Shown: positions 1-5,888 of the stretch, in pieces
How positions within the stretch are numbered: the stretch's first letter is position 1
Layout of the letters: each line of letters starts with the position of its first letter
DNA from: an uncultured Oscillospiraceae bacterium
GTDB lineage: Bacteria > Bacillota > Clostridia > Oscillospirales > Oscillospiraceae
Reading direction: 5' to 3'
NCBI GenBank assembly: GCA_934590505.1
Contig: CAKTPC010000118.1
Span: 1-6,157 of the forward strand
Length of the DNA: 6,157 nucleotides
Made by a program: the position numbers and the translations under genes
Notes under the pieces: model-generated
Told to the model about the DNA's origin: nothing
Database searches by the model: none
The model's input: only the letters and a program-made list of their open reading frames with translations

Positions 1-605
1 CCGAGGGCACTCTCGATGCAAACTACTTCCAGCACCGCCCCTACCTCAACAGCTACAACGAGTCCAACGGCACCGACCTCGTCTCCGCAGCAGTTATCCA
101 CTATGAGCCGTTTGGCATCTACGGCAACGGCGTTTCCAGCATCTCCGAAGTTCCCGAAGGCGCAACCATCATCATCCCCGCTGACGACAGCAACGGCACC
201 CGCGCACTTCTCCTTCTCCAGCAGGAAGGCCTGATCGAGCTGCCCGAGGACGCTTCTCTTGAAAACGGCGTCACCGTTCTCGACATCGTTGACGACCACG
301 GCTACAATGTCCAGGCTGTTCAGGCCGACACCGTCGCAGCACAGCTCAAGAACAGCGATGAAGGCACCATCGCCGTCATCAACGGCAACTACGCTCTCCA
401 GGCTGGCTACAGCGTTGCTAAGGACGCTCTCGCAACCGAGAACACCGACAGTGAAGCTGCCGAGACCTACGCAAACGTAGTCGCAGTCCGCGCAGGCGAA
501 GAGAACAGCGAGAAGATCCAGGCTCTCGTCAAGGCTCTCCAGTCCGACGCTGTCAAGCAGTTCATCACCGAGACCTACGACGGCTCCGTCGTTGCTCTCT
601 TCTGA
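1..605 (+). CDS. metQ: MetQ/NlpA-family methionine ABC transporter substrate-binding lipoprotein (5' end missing)
   Basis: This frame enters from the left edge (first full codon at base 3) and runs 200 codons to TGA at 603-605; any start, signal peptide and lipobox lie outside the window. The family captures D/L-methionine or a related ligand at the outer face of the membrane and delivers it to the MetN ATPase and MetI permease. Family hallmarks seen in order are LDANYFQHRPYL near residue 4, HYEPFGIYGNG near 33, a GATIIIPADDSNGTRALLLL block (family PND..N..RAL.LL) near 52, the LLQQEGLI segment, DIVDDHGYNVQAV, AVINGNYALQAGY near 123, and the C-terminal end KQFITETYDGSVVALF. Full-length members are about 270-280 residues, so roughly a quarter is missing. 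The codons strongly favour C-ending forms, as in a well-expressed gene. metN and metI would be expected just upstream. The family is secure; methionine specificity is inferred from the family, and other amino acids are possible. Confidence 0.93.
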   Translation, partial: EGTLDANYFQHRPYLNSYNESNGTDLVSAAVIHYEPFGIYGNGVSSISEVPEGATIIIPADDSNGTRALLLLQQEGLIELPEDASLENGVTVLDIVDDHGYNVQAVQADTVAAQLKNSDEGTIAVINGNYALQAGYSVAKDALATENTDSEAAETYANVVAVRAGEENSEKIQALVKALQSDAVKQFITETYDGSVVALF

Positions 606-643
606 TCGAGCAAAGCACAAATCTTAACAAGACTTAATCCCTT

Positions 644-678
644 GCCCCCATTTATGAATAAATGGGGGCTTTTCTTTT
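644..678 (+). terminator. Intrinsic terminator of the metQ unit
   Basis: An 11-bp perfect stem (GCCCCCATTTA at 644-654 with TAAATGGGGGC at 659-669) closes on a TGAA tetraloop and is followed by TTTTCTTTT at 670-678. It begins 38 bases after the metQ stop codon. This is a textbook rho-independent terminator and separates metQ from the sortase gene. Confidence 0.93.
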
Positions 679-698
679 GGGGAGCTTTGCTGTATAAT
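670..698 (+). promoter_or_regulatory. Candidate sigma-A promoter for the sortase gene
   Basis: A perfect TATAAT -10 hexamer lies at 693-698. The best -35 at 17-base spacing is only TTTTCT (670-675), inside the terminator T-tract, so the -35 match is poor. The predicted start site near 705 would give a leader of about 30 bases. A promoter is needed here because the metQ terminator sits directly upstream. Confidence 0.5.
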
Positions 699-734
699 TA
701 CGATAAACTCTTGATGTAAAGGACGGCGAAGTTT

Positions 735-1517
735 TTGAAAAAGCCCGTTAAAATAATTCTCATAGTCCTGTGCGTCGTTTTCATCGGCGTGTTTGGCTTC
801 AGCGCGTATAAGATAGTCTCCACCATAAACGGCTATAAGCAGGCCGAGAAGTCTTATACCGACCTTACCCAGCAGTTCACGAATACGACCTCAGCCTCCC
901 CGACGCCTGTGCCCTCTGCCGATGTCGGCGACGGTATCGACCCTGAGGTCTCGCCCATCGATGTGGATATTGCGGCTCTGCATGCGCAGTACCCCGATGT
1001 CGTTGGCTGGATATATTCCCCGAATACGAAGATCAATTACCCCATCGCCTATACCGACAATAACTTCTGGTACCTCGACCATCTTTATGATGAGTCCTAT
1101 AACGCAAACGGCACTATCTTTATCGACACCAAGTGCGCGTCTGACTTCTCGGATAAGAACACGCTCGTCTACGGCCATAACATGAACGACGGCTCAATGT
1201 TCGCAAGCCTCAGAGACTACCGCGACGAGAGCTATTATCCCGACCACCCCTGCCTTTACATCAGCACCGAGAACTATCATTACCGTCTCGACCTGATCGC
1301 AGGCTTTGTGACCGAGCCCACGTCCTTCGCATATGCCAACACCTTCGATGAGGACGAGCAGTTCCTGCACTATATCGAGACCATCAAGTCCATGTCCACC
1401 TTCAAGTCCGACGTTGAAGTCTCTGCGGAGGACAAGGTCGTCACCCTCTCCACCTGCACCTATGAGATCGACGACGGACGCTATGTCGTCGTCGGCAAGC
1501 TGGTTCGGATCCACTGA
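735..1517 (+). CDS. Class B sortase (membrane-anchored transpeptidase)
   Basis: A 260-residue protein that should cut a C-terminal sorting motif in a secreted protein and link it to the cell wall or to another pilin or surface protein. Residues 1-4 are basic (MKKP) and 5-27 form a single hydrophobic segment, giving an N-terminal membrane anchor with the enzyme outside. Residues 50-75 are a Ser/Thr/Pro-rich linker, and the sortase domain fills about 85-260. The catalytic triad is visible: His148 in VYGHNM, Cys241 in TLSTCTY and Arg249 in DDGRYVVVG. Class B features are the GWIYSPNTKINYPI strand, DNNFWYLDHLY, GTIFID and GSMFASLRDY. The start is TTG at 735; an in-frame TAA at 717-719 rules out any start further upstream, and AGGA at 720-723 is a weak, distant ribosome binding site (11-base gap). 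No substrate with an LPxTG/NPxTN-like sorting signal is encoded beside it, so the target is unknown. The gene stands alone, between the metQ terminator and a convergent operon. Confidence 0.93.
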   Translation: MKKPVKIILIVLCVVFIGVFGFSAYKIVSTINGYKQAEKSYTDLTQQFTNTTSASPTPVPSADVGDGIDPEVSPIDVDIAALHAQYPDVVGWIYSPNTKINYPIAYTDNNFWYLDHLYDESYNANGTIFIDTKCASDFSDKNTLVYGHNMNDGSMFASLRDYRDESYYPDHPCLYISTENYHYRLDLIAGFVTEPTSFAYANTFDEDEQFLHYIETIKSMSTFKSDVEVSAEDKVVTLSTCTYEIDDGRYVVVGKLVRIH

Positions 1518-1533
1518 GGAAAAGTAAAATTCC

Positions 1534-1577
1534 AACTAAGAAGTTGGGTGTATCATGATACACCCAACTTCTTAGTT
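1534..1577. repeat. 44-base perfect palindrome (22-bp arms, no loop)
   Basis: Bases 1534-1555 are exactly the reverse complement of 1556-1577, centred on ATCATGAT. It begins 17 bases after the sortase stop codon. As RNA it would form a very stable hairpin and could end sortase transcription, but only TTTAG follows, so it is not a classic terminator with a U-tract. A perfect palindrome this long is more typical of a mobile-element end or its fusion product. Its half-site AACTAAGAAGTTGGG matches the inverted end at 1676-1690 in 11 of 15 positions. Confidence 0.9.
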
Positions 1578-1696
1578 TAGACCCACCAAAATTATTCTCA
1601 AGCAGCTGCTTCATCATGCAGCAAAGGCGTGGGCGTGGTGCTCATGCCTCACTGCTATTTTTCGGTTAGCTCTATCCCAACTATTGACTTAGAACC
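1534..1696. mobile_element. Possible MITE or remnant of an insertion sequence end
   Basis: This non-coding stretch lies between the sortase stop and the TRAP-operon terminator. Its two edges resemble each other in inverted orientation: AACTAAGAAGTTGGG from 1534 on the plus strand and AAGTCAATAGTTGGG from 1690 on the minus strand. The block 1563-1583 also resembles 1676-1696 in the same orientation (14 of 21 positions). The minus-strand edge, beginning GGTTCTAAG at 1696, has the look of an ISL3-type terminus, but this is from memory. No transposase frame is present and I could not find a target-site duplication. It could instead be ordinary intergenic DNA with structured RNA ends. Confidence 0.3.
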
Positions 1697-1714
1697 TAAT
1701 GCAGCAAAAGACAG

Positions 1715-1746
1715 AAAAGACCTTCGGATCTCTCCGAAGGTCTTTT
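1715..1746 (-). terminator. Bidirectional intrinsic terminator after dctM
   Basis: A 13-bp perfect stem (AAAAGACCTTCGG at 1715-1727 with CCGAAGGTCTTTT at 1734-1746) closes on a 6-base loop. The A/T tracts at the stem base give a U-run in both directions, so it can end the leftward TRAP operon and block read-through from the sortase side. An outer copy, CAGCAAAAGA at 1702-1711, is complementary to TCTTTTGCTG at 1741-1750 and allows an alternative pairing. It lies 24 bases beyond the dctM stop. Confidence 0.9.
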
Positions 1747-1769
1747 GCTGTTAATTAAGTTTTCTAAAC

Positions 1770-3089
1770 TCAGATTCCGCCATCGGCGCCGTAGATCAGA
1801 TCGGGGACTATGTTGATCAGAGTCGGGCAGAAGGTGAGCAGGAGCAGGACGAGTATCAAGCAGAGGATAAACGGCCAGACTTCCTTCAAGAAATCGCTTA
1901 TCGGGCACTTGGTGATGCCGCAGGTGGTGAACATCATGGAGCCGAACGGAGGAGTGATACCGCCGATCATGATGTTGACGATCGCGACAAGTCCGAAGTG
2001 GTAGACGCCGATGCCGAGGCTTCTTGCCACAGGCAGCAGCAGCGGGGTGATGATCATCAGAGCCGCGCCGCCTTCAAGGAACATACCCATGATGAGCAGG
2101 ATTACGTTCGTGAGCATCAGGAACGCATACTTGTTGGAGGTAAGGTTCAGAACAGCGGTGGTGACGATCTTGGGGAGATTGATCCAGGTCATATACTGTC
2201 CGAAAACGGAAGCGGAGACCATGATCAGAACGACGCTCGAGGTACCGGCAATGGTATCGAGGACGATGGGGATGAAGTGCTTGCGGAAGGACAGGCGCTT
2301 ATAGACGAGCTTGCCTATAACGAAGCAGTACAGAACTGCGACTGCACCGCCCTCAGACGGGGTGAACATGCCGAAACGCATACCCAGGATGATGCCGAAG
2401 GGGAAGAACAGACCCCAGAAGGAGTCAAGCGCCTGCTTGGCAACGACCTTTGCGGGAGGGAACTTCTCTCTCGTGGTTGGGTAGTTACGCTTCTTTGCAA
2501 TGATCGCAACAGTGATCATCATCGACAGGGACATCAGGATGCCGGGGACATAGCCGGCTGCGAAGGTACGGCCGAGAGATGCCTGCGCGATGAGACAGTA
2601 GACGATGAGGTTAACTCCGGGAGGAATAACAGGCGTTGCAGCCGATGAGGCCGCGGTGATGGCAGCGGAGAAGGCCTTGGAGTAGCCGCGCTTTTCCATC
2701 TCTGGAACCAGCATCTTGGACTGCATGGCGCAGTCAGCGTTTGCGGAACCGGAGCAGCCGCCCATCAGCATGGACAGCAGGACGTTGACCTGTGCAAGGC
2801 CGCCGCGCATATGACCGGTGACGCATTCGCAGAAGTCCATCATCTTGTCGCTTATGCCGCCGAAGTTCATAACGGAGCCGGACATGATGAAGAACGGGAT
2901 AGCCAGCATGGAGAAAGACTGTGTAGAGTTCATGACCTTCTGCAGCAGCAGCCAGCACTGGGTGCTGGGGTCAAGAACGAGGAAGTAGAAGAAGGTGGAG
3001 CCGAACAGTGCGTACACTATGGGCAGCCCCGCGAAGTAGAGTATGAATACCAGAAATACAGGGATCAACTGTGTAAATGTCAATGTCAT
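1770..3089 (-). CDS. dctM: TRAP transporter large permease subunit (DctM)
   Basis: A 439-residue, very hydrophobic protein of usual DctM length, with about 12 predicted membrane segments. In TRAP transporters this subunit carries the ion-coupled transport path and takes substrate from the binding protein. Family motifs in order are MLAIPFFIMSGSVMN (61-75), RGGLAQVNVLLSMLMGGCSGSANADC (95-120), LVPEMEKRGYSKAFSAAITAASS (127-149), VIPPGVN (154-160; the usual form is IPPS), FAAGYVPGIL (176-185), FTPSEGGAVAVLY (242-254) and GGITPPFGSMMF (376-387). ATG at 3087-3089 overlaps the dctQ stop codon by one base (TGATG), and AAGGAGGG at 3098-3105 sits 8 bases upstream, so translation is probably coupled to dctQ. 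It is the last gene of the operon, followed by the terminator at 1715-1746. The transported solute cannot be read from this subunit. Confidence 0.95.
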   Translation of the reverse strand: MTLTFTQLIPVFLVFILYFAGLPIVYALFGSTFFYFLVLDPSTQCWLLLQKVMNSTQSFSMLAIPFFIMSGSVMNFGGISDKMMDFCECVTGHMRGGLAQVNVLLSMLMGGCSGSANADCAMQSKMLVPEMEKRGYSKAFSAAITAASSAATPVIPPGVNLIVYCLIAQASLGRTFAAGYVPGILMSLSMMITVAIIAKKRNYPTTREKFPPAKVVAKQALDSFWGLFFPFGIILGMRFGMFTPSEGGAVAVLYCFVIGKLVYKRLSFRKHFIPIVLDTIAGTSSVVLIMVSASVFGQYMTWINLPKIVTTAVLNLTSNKYAFLMLTNVILLIMGMFLEGGAALMIITPLLLPVARSLGIGVYHFGLVAIVNIMIGGITPPFGSMMFTTCGITKCPISDFLKEVWPFILCLILVLLLLTFCPTLINIVPDLIYGADGGI

Positions 3090-3640
3090 CAGAAGTTCCC
3101 TCCTTCAACCTGATATTCGTCGGGGTCGTCGTTTTCTTTCTTCTTGATGATGTGCAGTCTCTCGGTCAGGAAGAAGTAGATCGAGTAGATCGTGGACAGA
3201 CCGAAGCCGAGAGGAACTGCAATGCCGGTGAATATCTTGGGCACACGCAGGATATCGGTAACTGCGGGCTTGTAAACGCCTCTGACGTAGAGGAGGTTAT
3301 AGGCATACTGAGAGCAGATAACGGTAAGCATGATGAGGATGGCAAGCTCAAGGATGCTGACGATGAACATGAGCGTTTTCTTTGTCTTGCCATGCAGCAG
3401 GTTGACGACGATGTCAACGCCGAGGTGGGCATGCTTGCGGTAAGCGTAGGCGCTGCCGATGAAAACCGTCCAGACAAACAGGCTCGTGACGATCTCCTCG
3501 CTCCACTGGAGCGGAGAGTTGAGCATGTAGCGCATGATGACGTTCAGGTTAACGATGATGACACAGGCCACGAGGGTCGTGCCGGTAATGACAGCGTCGA
3601 GGTTTTTCAGTATGTGCTTAAAGGTTATTTTTTTCTTCAT
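3089..3640 (-). CDS. dctQ: TRAP transporter small permease subunit (DctQ)
   Basis: A 183-residue protein with four membrane segments, at about 16-36, 49-66, 89-110 and 134-158, as expected for DctQ. It is the small partner required by DctM and the binding protein, and sits in the cytoplasmic membrane. Diagnostic residues are RYMLNSPLQWSEE (37-49), FVWTVFIGSAYAYRKHAHLGVD (55-76; family W..flG.a.a.R...H..vd) and VPLGFGLSTIY near 142-152. The C terminus after 160 is charged and cytoplasmic. The start is ATG at 3638-3640 with AAAGGA (3649-3654 on the complementary strand) 8 bases upstream. The stop overlaps the dctM start. It is separated from dctP by a spacer with a strong hairpin, so it may be made in lower amounts than the binding protein. 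Confidence 0.94.
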   Translation of the reverse strand: MKKKITFKHILKNLDAVITGTTLVACVIIVNLNVIMRYMLNSPLQWSEEIVTSLFVWTVFIGSAYAYRKHAHLGVDIVVNLLHGKTKKTLMFIVSILELAILIMLTVICSQYAYNLLYVRGVYKPAVTDILRVPKIFTGIAVPLGFGLSTIYSIYFFLTERLHIIKKKENDDPDEYQVEGGNF

Positions 3641-3729
3641 TAACAGGATCCTTTAGTAGCAGATTTTGAATAACTTCAACTTATTTGGGCATTTCTCGCG
3701 TTTTGTATAAGCATTCTGTTAAAAAACCG

Positions 3730-3741
3730 TATACGCGTATA
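3730..3741. repeat. 12-base palindrome TATACGCGTATA, possible operator
   Basis: A perfect palindrome about 90 bases upstream of the dctQ start, in the AT-rich spacer between dctP and dctQ. It has the size and symmetry of a dimeric regulator site. It could equally be a chance palindrome; no promoter is clearly positioned next to it. Confidence 0.25.
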
Positions 3742-3774
3742 AAGAATTTTAACAAAGCGCCAAACATCTGACAC

Positions 3775-3802
3775 GGACTGCCTGAAAGCTTTCAGGCAGT
3801 CC
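3775..3802 (-). promoter_or_regulatory. Intra-operon stem-loop downstream of dctP
   Basis: A 28-base perfect palindrome: arm GGACTGCCTGAAAG at 3775-3788 with CTTTCAGGCAGTCC at 3789-3802. GACA (3770-3773) and TGTC (3803-3806) extend the stem after a one-base bulge. In the direction of transcription it lies about 37 bases after the dctP stop. No U-tract follows on the minus strand (GTGTCAGATG), so it is more likely a partial terminator or an RNA-stabilising/processing hairpin than a full stop. Such hairpins after binding-protein genes are known to keep that part of the message more abundant; that role here is inferred. Confidence 0.7.
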
Positions 3803-3842
3803 TGTCGTAAACAGTTATTGTGCTGATGCTAAAAGTAATAAC

Positions 3843-4904
3843 TTATGCGTTGTTTGCGCGGTACTCGGCGACGAGGCCCTTCAGCTGGTCATATGCCTCG
3901 TAGGTGGAGCCGTACTCTTCAACGATCCAGTCGATGACCGGCTCGCAGGCCTTGGAGAAAGCGTCGAGGTCGACTTCGTTCCAGGTAACGCCCTGGCTCT
4001 TCAGGAACTCGATCTGGGTAGCTTCATCGTCCTCGCAGGAGGTCTGCTCCCACATGCCGCACTCATAAGCGCAGTCCTCAATGATCTTCTGATACTTCTC
4101 GGGGATGGTGTTCCAGCAATCCTCGGAGATGAACAGCCAACGGGTTGCGATCAGGTGGTTGGTCTCAGCGACCTTCTTGACCAGCTCGTAGGGGTTGCCT
4201 GCGCCGGCGAGGGTGGAGACGGAACCTTCGAAGCCTTCAACAACGCCGGAGGAGATGGCGGAGAGGCACTCGGTGAAGCTCATGGGGTTAGCAGTTGCGC
4301 CAAGGCACTCGAGGGTCTTGGTGAACAGAGCGGAGGAAGTGGCACGGAGAACGTGGCCCTTCAGATCCTCGGGAGTCTTAACGTCGAGGTTGGTAACGAC
4401 GGAACGGAAGCCGAAGGAGTAGTGGGTGTCAAGGATGTGGATGCCCTGAGCTGCCAGTTCCTTCTCGAGGTTTGCAACAAAGTCGGAATCCATAACGTAG
4501 TTGTACTCGGCGTTGCTGCTGTAAAGCATCGGAGCGAGGACCATAGCGGCATCGCCTGCATAGTCAGCAAACAGAGAGGGCTCTTCAAGACCCATCCAGT
4601 TTTCGCCGTTGACAGCACGGGTGACGGAGTCGCCGTAGCAGTCAAGCTCATTCTGGCCGTAGTAGGTAACGGTGATGTGGCCGTCGGTCTGCTCAGTGAT
4701 CATCTGAGCGAGCTTCTCGGAAGCCTTGTAGTTCCACTCGGTGGGCTGGAACACGTTGGAGAACTTGAGGTCAAGATGGAAGTCATCAGCGGGATCTGCC
4801 GCTGCAGCGTCAGCTGCGGGAGCGGAAGCGTTGTTGCTGCTGCCGCATGCGCACAGTGCGAAGACCATGACTACTGCCAGAAGCATTGCAATAATTTTTT
4901 TCAT
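3843..4904 (-). CDS. dctP: TRAP transporter solute-binding lipoprotein (DctP family)
   Basis: A 353-residue extracytoplasmic solute receptor, first gene of the operon. Residues 1-19 form a lipoprotein signal peptide (MKKIIAMLLAVVMVFALCA) with lipobox LCAC at 17-20, so Cys20 would be lipidated and the protein tethered outside the membrane. An Ala/Asp-rich linker follows (about 21-42). The DctP fold then starts at LDLKFSNVFQPTEWNY. Family features are FGFRSVVTN (164-172), TPEDLKGHVLRAT with Arg187 (the position that in known DctP proteins usually contacts a substrate carboxylate), ECLGATANPMSF (199-210), LSAISSGVVEGFEGS (214-228) and IATRWLFISEDCWNTIPEKYQKII (252-275). The start ATG at 4902-4904 has AAGGAG (4911-4916) 6 bases upstream. 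The ligand is probably a carboxylate, but no specific acid can be named. Cysteines at 89, 200, 213, 263, 278, 282, 290 and 320 are numerous for an exported lipoprotein. Confidence 0.94.
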   Translation of the reverse strand: MKKIIAMLLAVVMVFALCACGSSNNASAPAADAAAADPADDFHLDLKFSNVFQPTEWNYKASEKLAQMITEQTDGHITVTYYGQNELDCYGDSVTRAVNGENWMGLEEPSLFADYAGDAAMVLAPMLYSSNAEYNYVMDSDFVANLEKELAAQGIHILDTHYSFGFRSVVTNLDVKTPEDLKGHVLRATSSALFTKTLECLGATANPMSFTECLSAISSGVVEGFEGSVSTLAGAGNPYELVKKVAETNHLIATRWLFISEDCWNTIPEKYQKIIEDCAYECGMWEQTSCEDDEATQIEFLKSQGVTWNEVDLDAFSKACEPVIDWIVEEYGSTYEAYDQLKGLVAEYRANNA

Positions 4905-5073
4905 TTGTCTCTCCTTAGTTCATAAATTTTTCGTGTTTCAACTCTCTGCCGTGAGCTTACATATCTCCGAACTTGTCCGCTCCCCCCACCGCTTAAACAA
5001 GCCCTGTTTTCGCGTTTTGGTTTGTGCAGATACCGTCCGATGCATAAGCAAGCTGTTAACAGATTGTTAACGC
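4905..5073 (-). other. Long 5' leader of the dctPQM operon
   Basis: From the predicted start site near 5073 to the dctP ATG there are about 169 untranslated bases, long for this window. Near the middle is a G-rich stretch (CCCCCC at 4982-4987 on the plus strand). A 35-codon frame on the minus strand (5045 down to 4938) lacks a ribosome binding site. ATGAACTAA, a two-codon frame, overlaps the dctP ribosome binding site. I recognise no known riboswitch class. The length leaves room for leader-based control, but nothing proves it. Confidence 0.4.
5054..5072 (-). promoter_or_regulatory. Tandem TGTTAAC operator boxes at the dctP start site
   Basis: TGTTAACA at 5054-5061 and TGTTAACG at 5065-5072 are spaced exactly 11 bp apart, about one helical turn, and each core GTTAAC is itself palindromic. 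They cover about +1 to +20 relative to the predicted dctP start site, a classic place for a repressor. A weaker copy, TGTTAAAA, lies at 5129-5136, upstream of the -35. The regulator is not encoded in the window. Confidence 0.5.
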
Positions 5074-5079
5074 TCATGT

Positions 5080-5109
5080 AGCATACACCATGTTTTCAGT
5101 AATTGTCAA
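5080..5109 (-). promoter_or_regulatory. Sigma-A promoter of the dctPQM operon
   Basis: On the minus strand a perfect TTGACA (-35, complement of 5104-5109) is followed by an 18-base spacer and TATGCT (-10, complement of 5080-5085). The predicted start is near 5073. It points at dctP with no gene between, so it is the best candidate for the whole operon. Confidence 0.7.
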
Positions 5110-5148
5110 TCTGATTTCTTGTGATTTTTGTTAAAATGCGCAAAGATT

Positions 5149-5169
5149 GGCGTTTTGCTGCAAAACGCC
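5149..5169. repeat. Hairpin in the divergent dctP/YcxB-like intergenic region
   Basis: GGCGTTTTG at 5149-5157 pairs perfectly with CAAAACGCC at 5161-5169 around a 3-base loop. It lies between the two divergent TTGACA elements, about 40 bases from the dctP -35 and about 27 bases before the plus-strand TTGACA. TTTGTACTTTT follows on the plus strand, so it could be a weak terminator for transcription entering from the left, or a protein-binding inverted repeat. Confidence 0.45.
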
Positions 5170-5195
5170 TTTGTACTTTTGTCATAAATAATATT

Positions 5196-5259
5196 TTGAC
5201 AATTGTTTCAATTTCTTTTCCGATGTTGTAAACTTGTTCCGGCAGGTTCTGCCTATACT
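5196..5259 (+). promoter_or_regulatory. Candidate promoter region for the YcxB-like gene
   Basis: A perfect TTGACA lies at 5196-5201, inside TTGACAATT, the same nine bases used by the divergent dctP -35. Its -10 at 17 spacing is poor (TCCGAT, 5219-5224). A second option is the good -10 TATACT at 5254-5259, but its nearest -35-like element (TTGTTC, 5234-5239) is only 14 bases away. One of these probably drives the gene; I cannot decide which. Confidence 0.4.
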
Positions 5260-5278
5260 CTGTAACACAGGAGCCGCA

Positions 5279-5854
5279 ATGGTATTATACGAAACACATA
5301 TCAAGCACACCGAGGAGAGCCTCACAGCCCTCGCGCACATGCAGTATGATCTTTTCTGCACCGGCAACCGCATCGGCAGGACGGCTATTGCCGCGGGGCT
5401 GTTCGTCTTTGGTGCGCTGAACTACACGCAGTGGTGGGGTCTGCTGCTGATCGCCTACGGCAGCTATCTGATCTCCAGCAAGTACGCAGCCGCGAACCGC
5501 ACCGCGAAAAAGCTCGCCCGGCAGATAAGAGAGTCCGGCGGGGAGTACCCCTCCTCCAAATATATTTTTGAAGAGAACCGGATGCGTGTCATTACTCTTC
5601 CTAATAATTCAGAGCTCGATCCCCTCTCCTATTCAGAAATCGTAGGGCTTGGAGCGGATCTGTATAACTATTATATATTCCGCACAGAGTTCGGCGGGTA
5701 CATGATCCCGAAGGCCGAGCTTGGCGATAAGAGCGATGAGTTTCGCCGCTTTATCGAGAAAAAGTCCGGCAAGCTTTTTGTGAGCAAACGCAGCCGTTTT
5801 GTGCGTCTGCGCGAATGGATGCACCGCCGTGATAACGAGCCGTATCATCTCTGA
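5279..5854 (+). CDS. YcxB-like two-TM membrane protein of unknown function
   Basis: A 191-residue protein. I chose ATG at 5279 because AGGAG (5269-5273) sits 5 bases upstream; the same frame could extend to TTG at 5234, but that has no ribosome binding site and would overlap a likely -10. After a soluble N terminus of about 33 residues come two adjacent hydrophobic segments (about 34-49 and 51-67), then basic residues (NRTAKKLARQIR, 73-84) and a C-terminal domain. That domain has the layout of the YcxB-like family: SKYIFEENRMRVI (93-105), SYSEIVGLGADLYNYYIFRTEFGGYMIPKAEL (117-148) and DEFRRFIEKKSG (153-164). Family members are small membrane proteins with a PH-like cytoplasmic domain and no established activity. 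It is a single gene divergent from the TRAP operon and closed by a hairpin at 5922-5952. A link to the transporter is possible only by position. Confidence 0.75.
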   Translation: MVLYETHIKHTEESLTALAHMQYDLFCTGNRIGRTAIAAGLFVFGALNYTQWWGLLLIAYGSYLISSKYAAANRTAKKLARQIRESGGEYPSSKYIFEENRMRVITLPNNSELDPLSYSEIVGLGADLYNYYIFRTEFGGYMIPKAELGDKSDEFRRFIEKKSGKLFVSKRSRFVRLREWMHRRDNEPYHL

Positions 5855-5888
5855 GGCGCGGTACTGCTTTTACGCAAAATGCTGCTAT

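Larger units (their letters stand above)
3641..3842 (-). other. dctP-dctQ intergenic spacer
   Basis: A 202-base non-coding gap inside the operon, unusually long next to the one-base dctQ/dctM overlap. It holds the 28-base palindrome (3775-3802), an AT-rich stretch and the 12-base palindrome TATACGCGTATA at 3730-3741. No good promoter for dctQ was found in it, although weak TTGTTA and TATAC-like elements exist. No open reading frame here looks real. Confidence 0.6.

Noticed and set aside
16..480. Two Ser/Thr/Pro-rich plus-strand frames inside the metQ fragment
   Set aside because: They are out-of-frame readings of C-ending codons in metQ, which shows clear family motifs across the whole span.
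1575..1760. Plus-strand frame through the intergenic region ending in SSIPTIDLEPNAAKDRK-type sequence
   Set aside because: No start with a ribosome binding site, it runs through the terminator hairpin, and it resembles no protein I know. It is better explained as element or terminator DNA.
1998..2648. 216-codon plus-strand open frame opposite dctM
   Set aside because: It is antisense to an unmistakable DctM gene, has a low-complexity Asp/Glu/Gly/His/Arg-rich product with no family motifs, and no ribosome binding site or promoter was seen. Its openness follows from the codon bias of dctM.
3077..3643. 188-codon plus-strand open frame opposite dctQ
   Set aside because: It mirrors dctQ almost end to end; the DctQ motifs on the minus strand and the stop/start overlap with dctM explain the region fully.
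4155..4925. 256-codon plus-strand open frame opposite dctP
   Set aside because: It lies antisense to a complete DctP lipoprotein gene with signal peptide, lipobox and ribosome binding site. The product is Gly/Val/Leu-rich without recognisable motifs.
735..5854. A single functional system joining sortase, TRAP transporter and YcxB-like protein
   Set aside because: The genes are on opposite strands with separate promoters and terminators, and each belongs to a common, self-contained envelope function.
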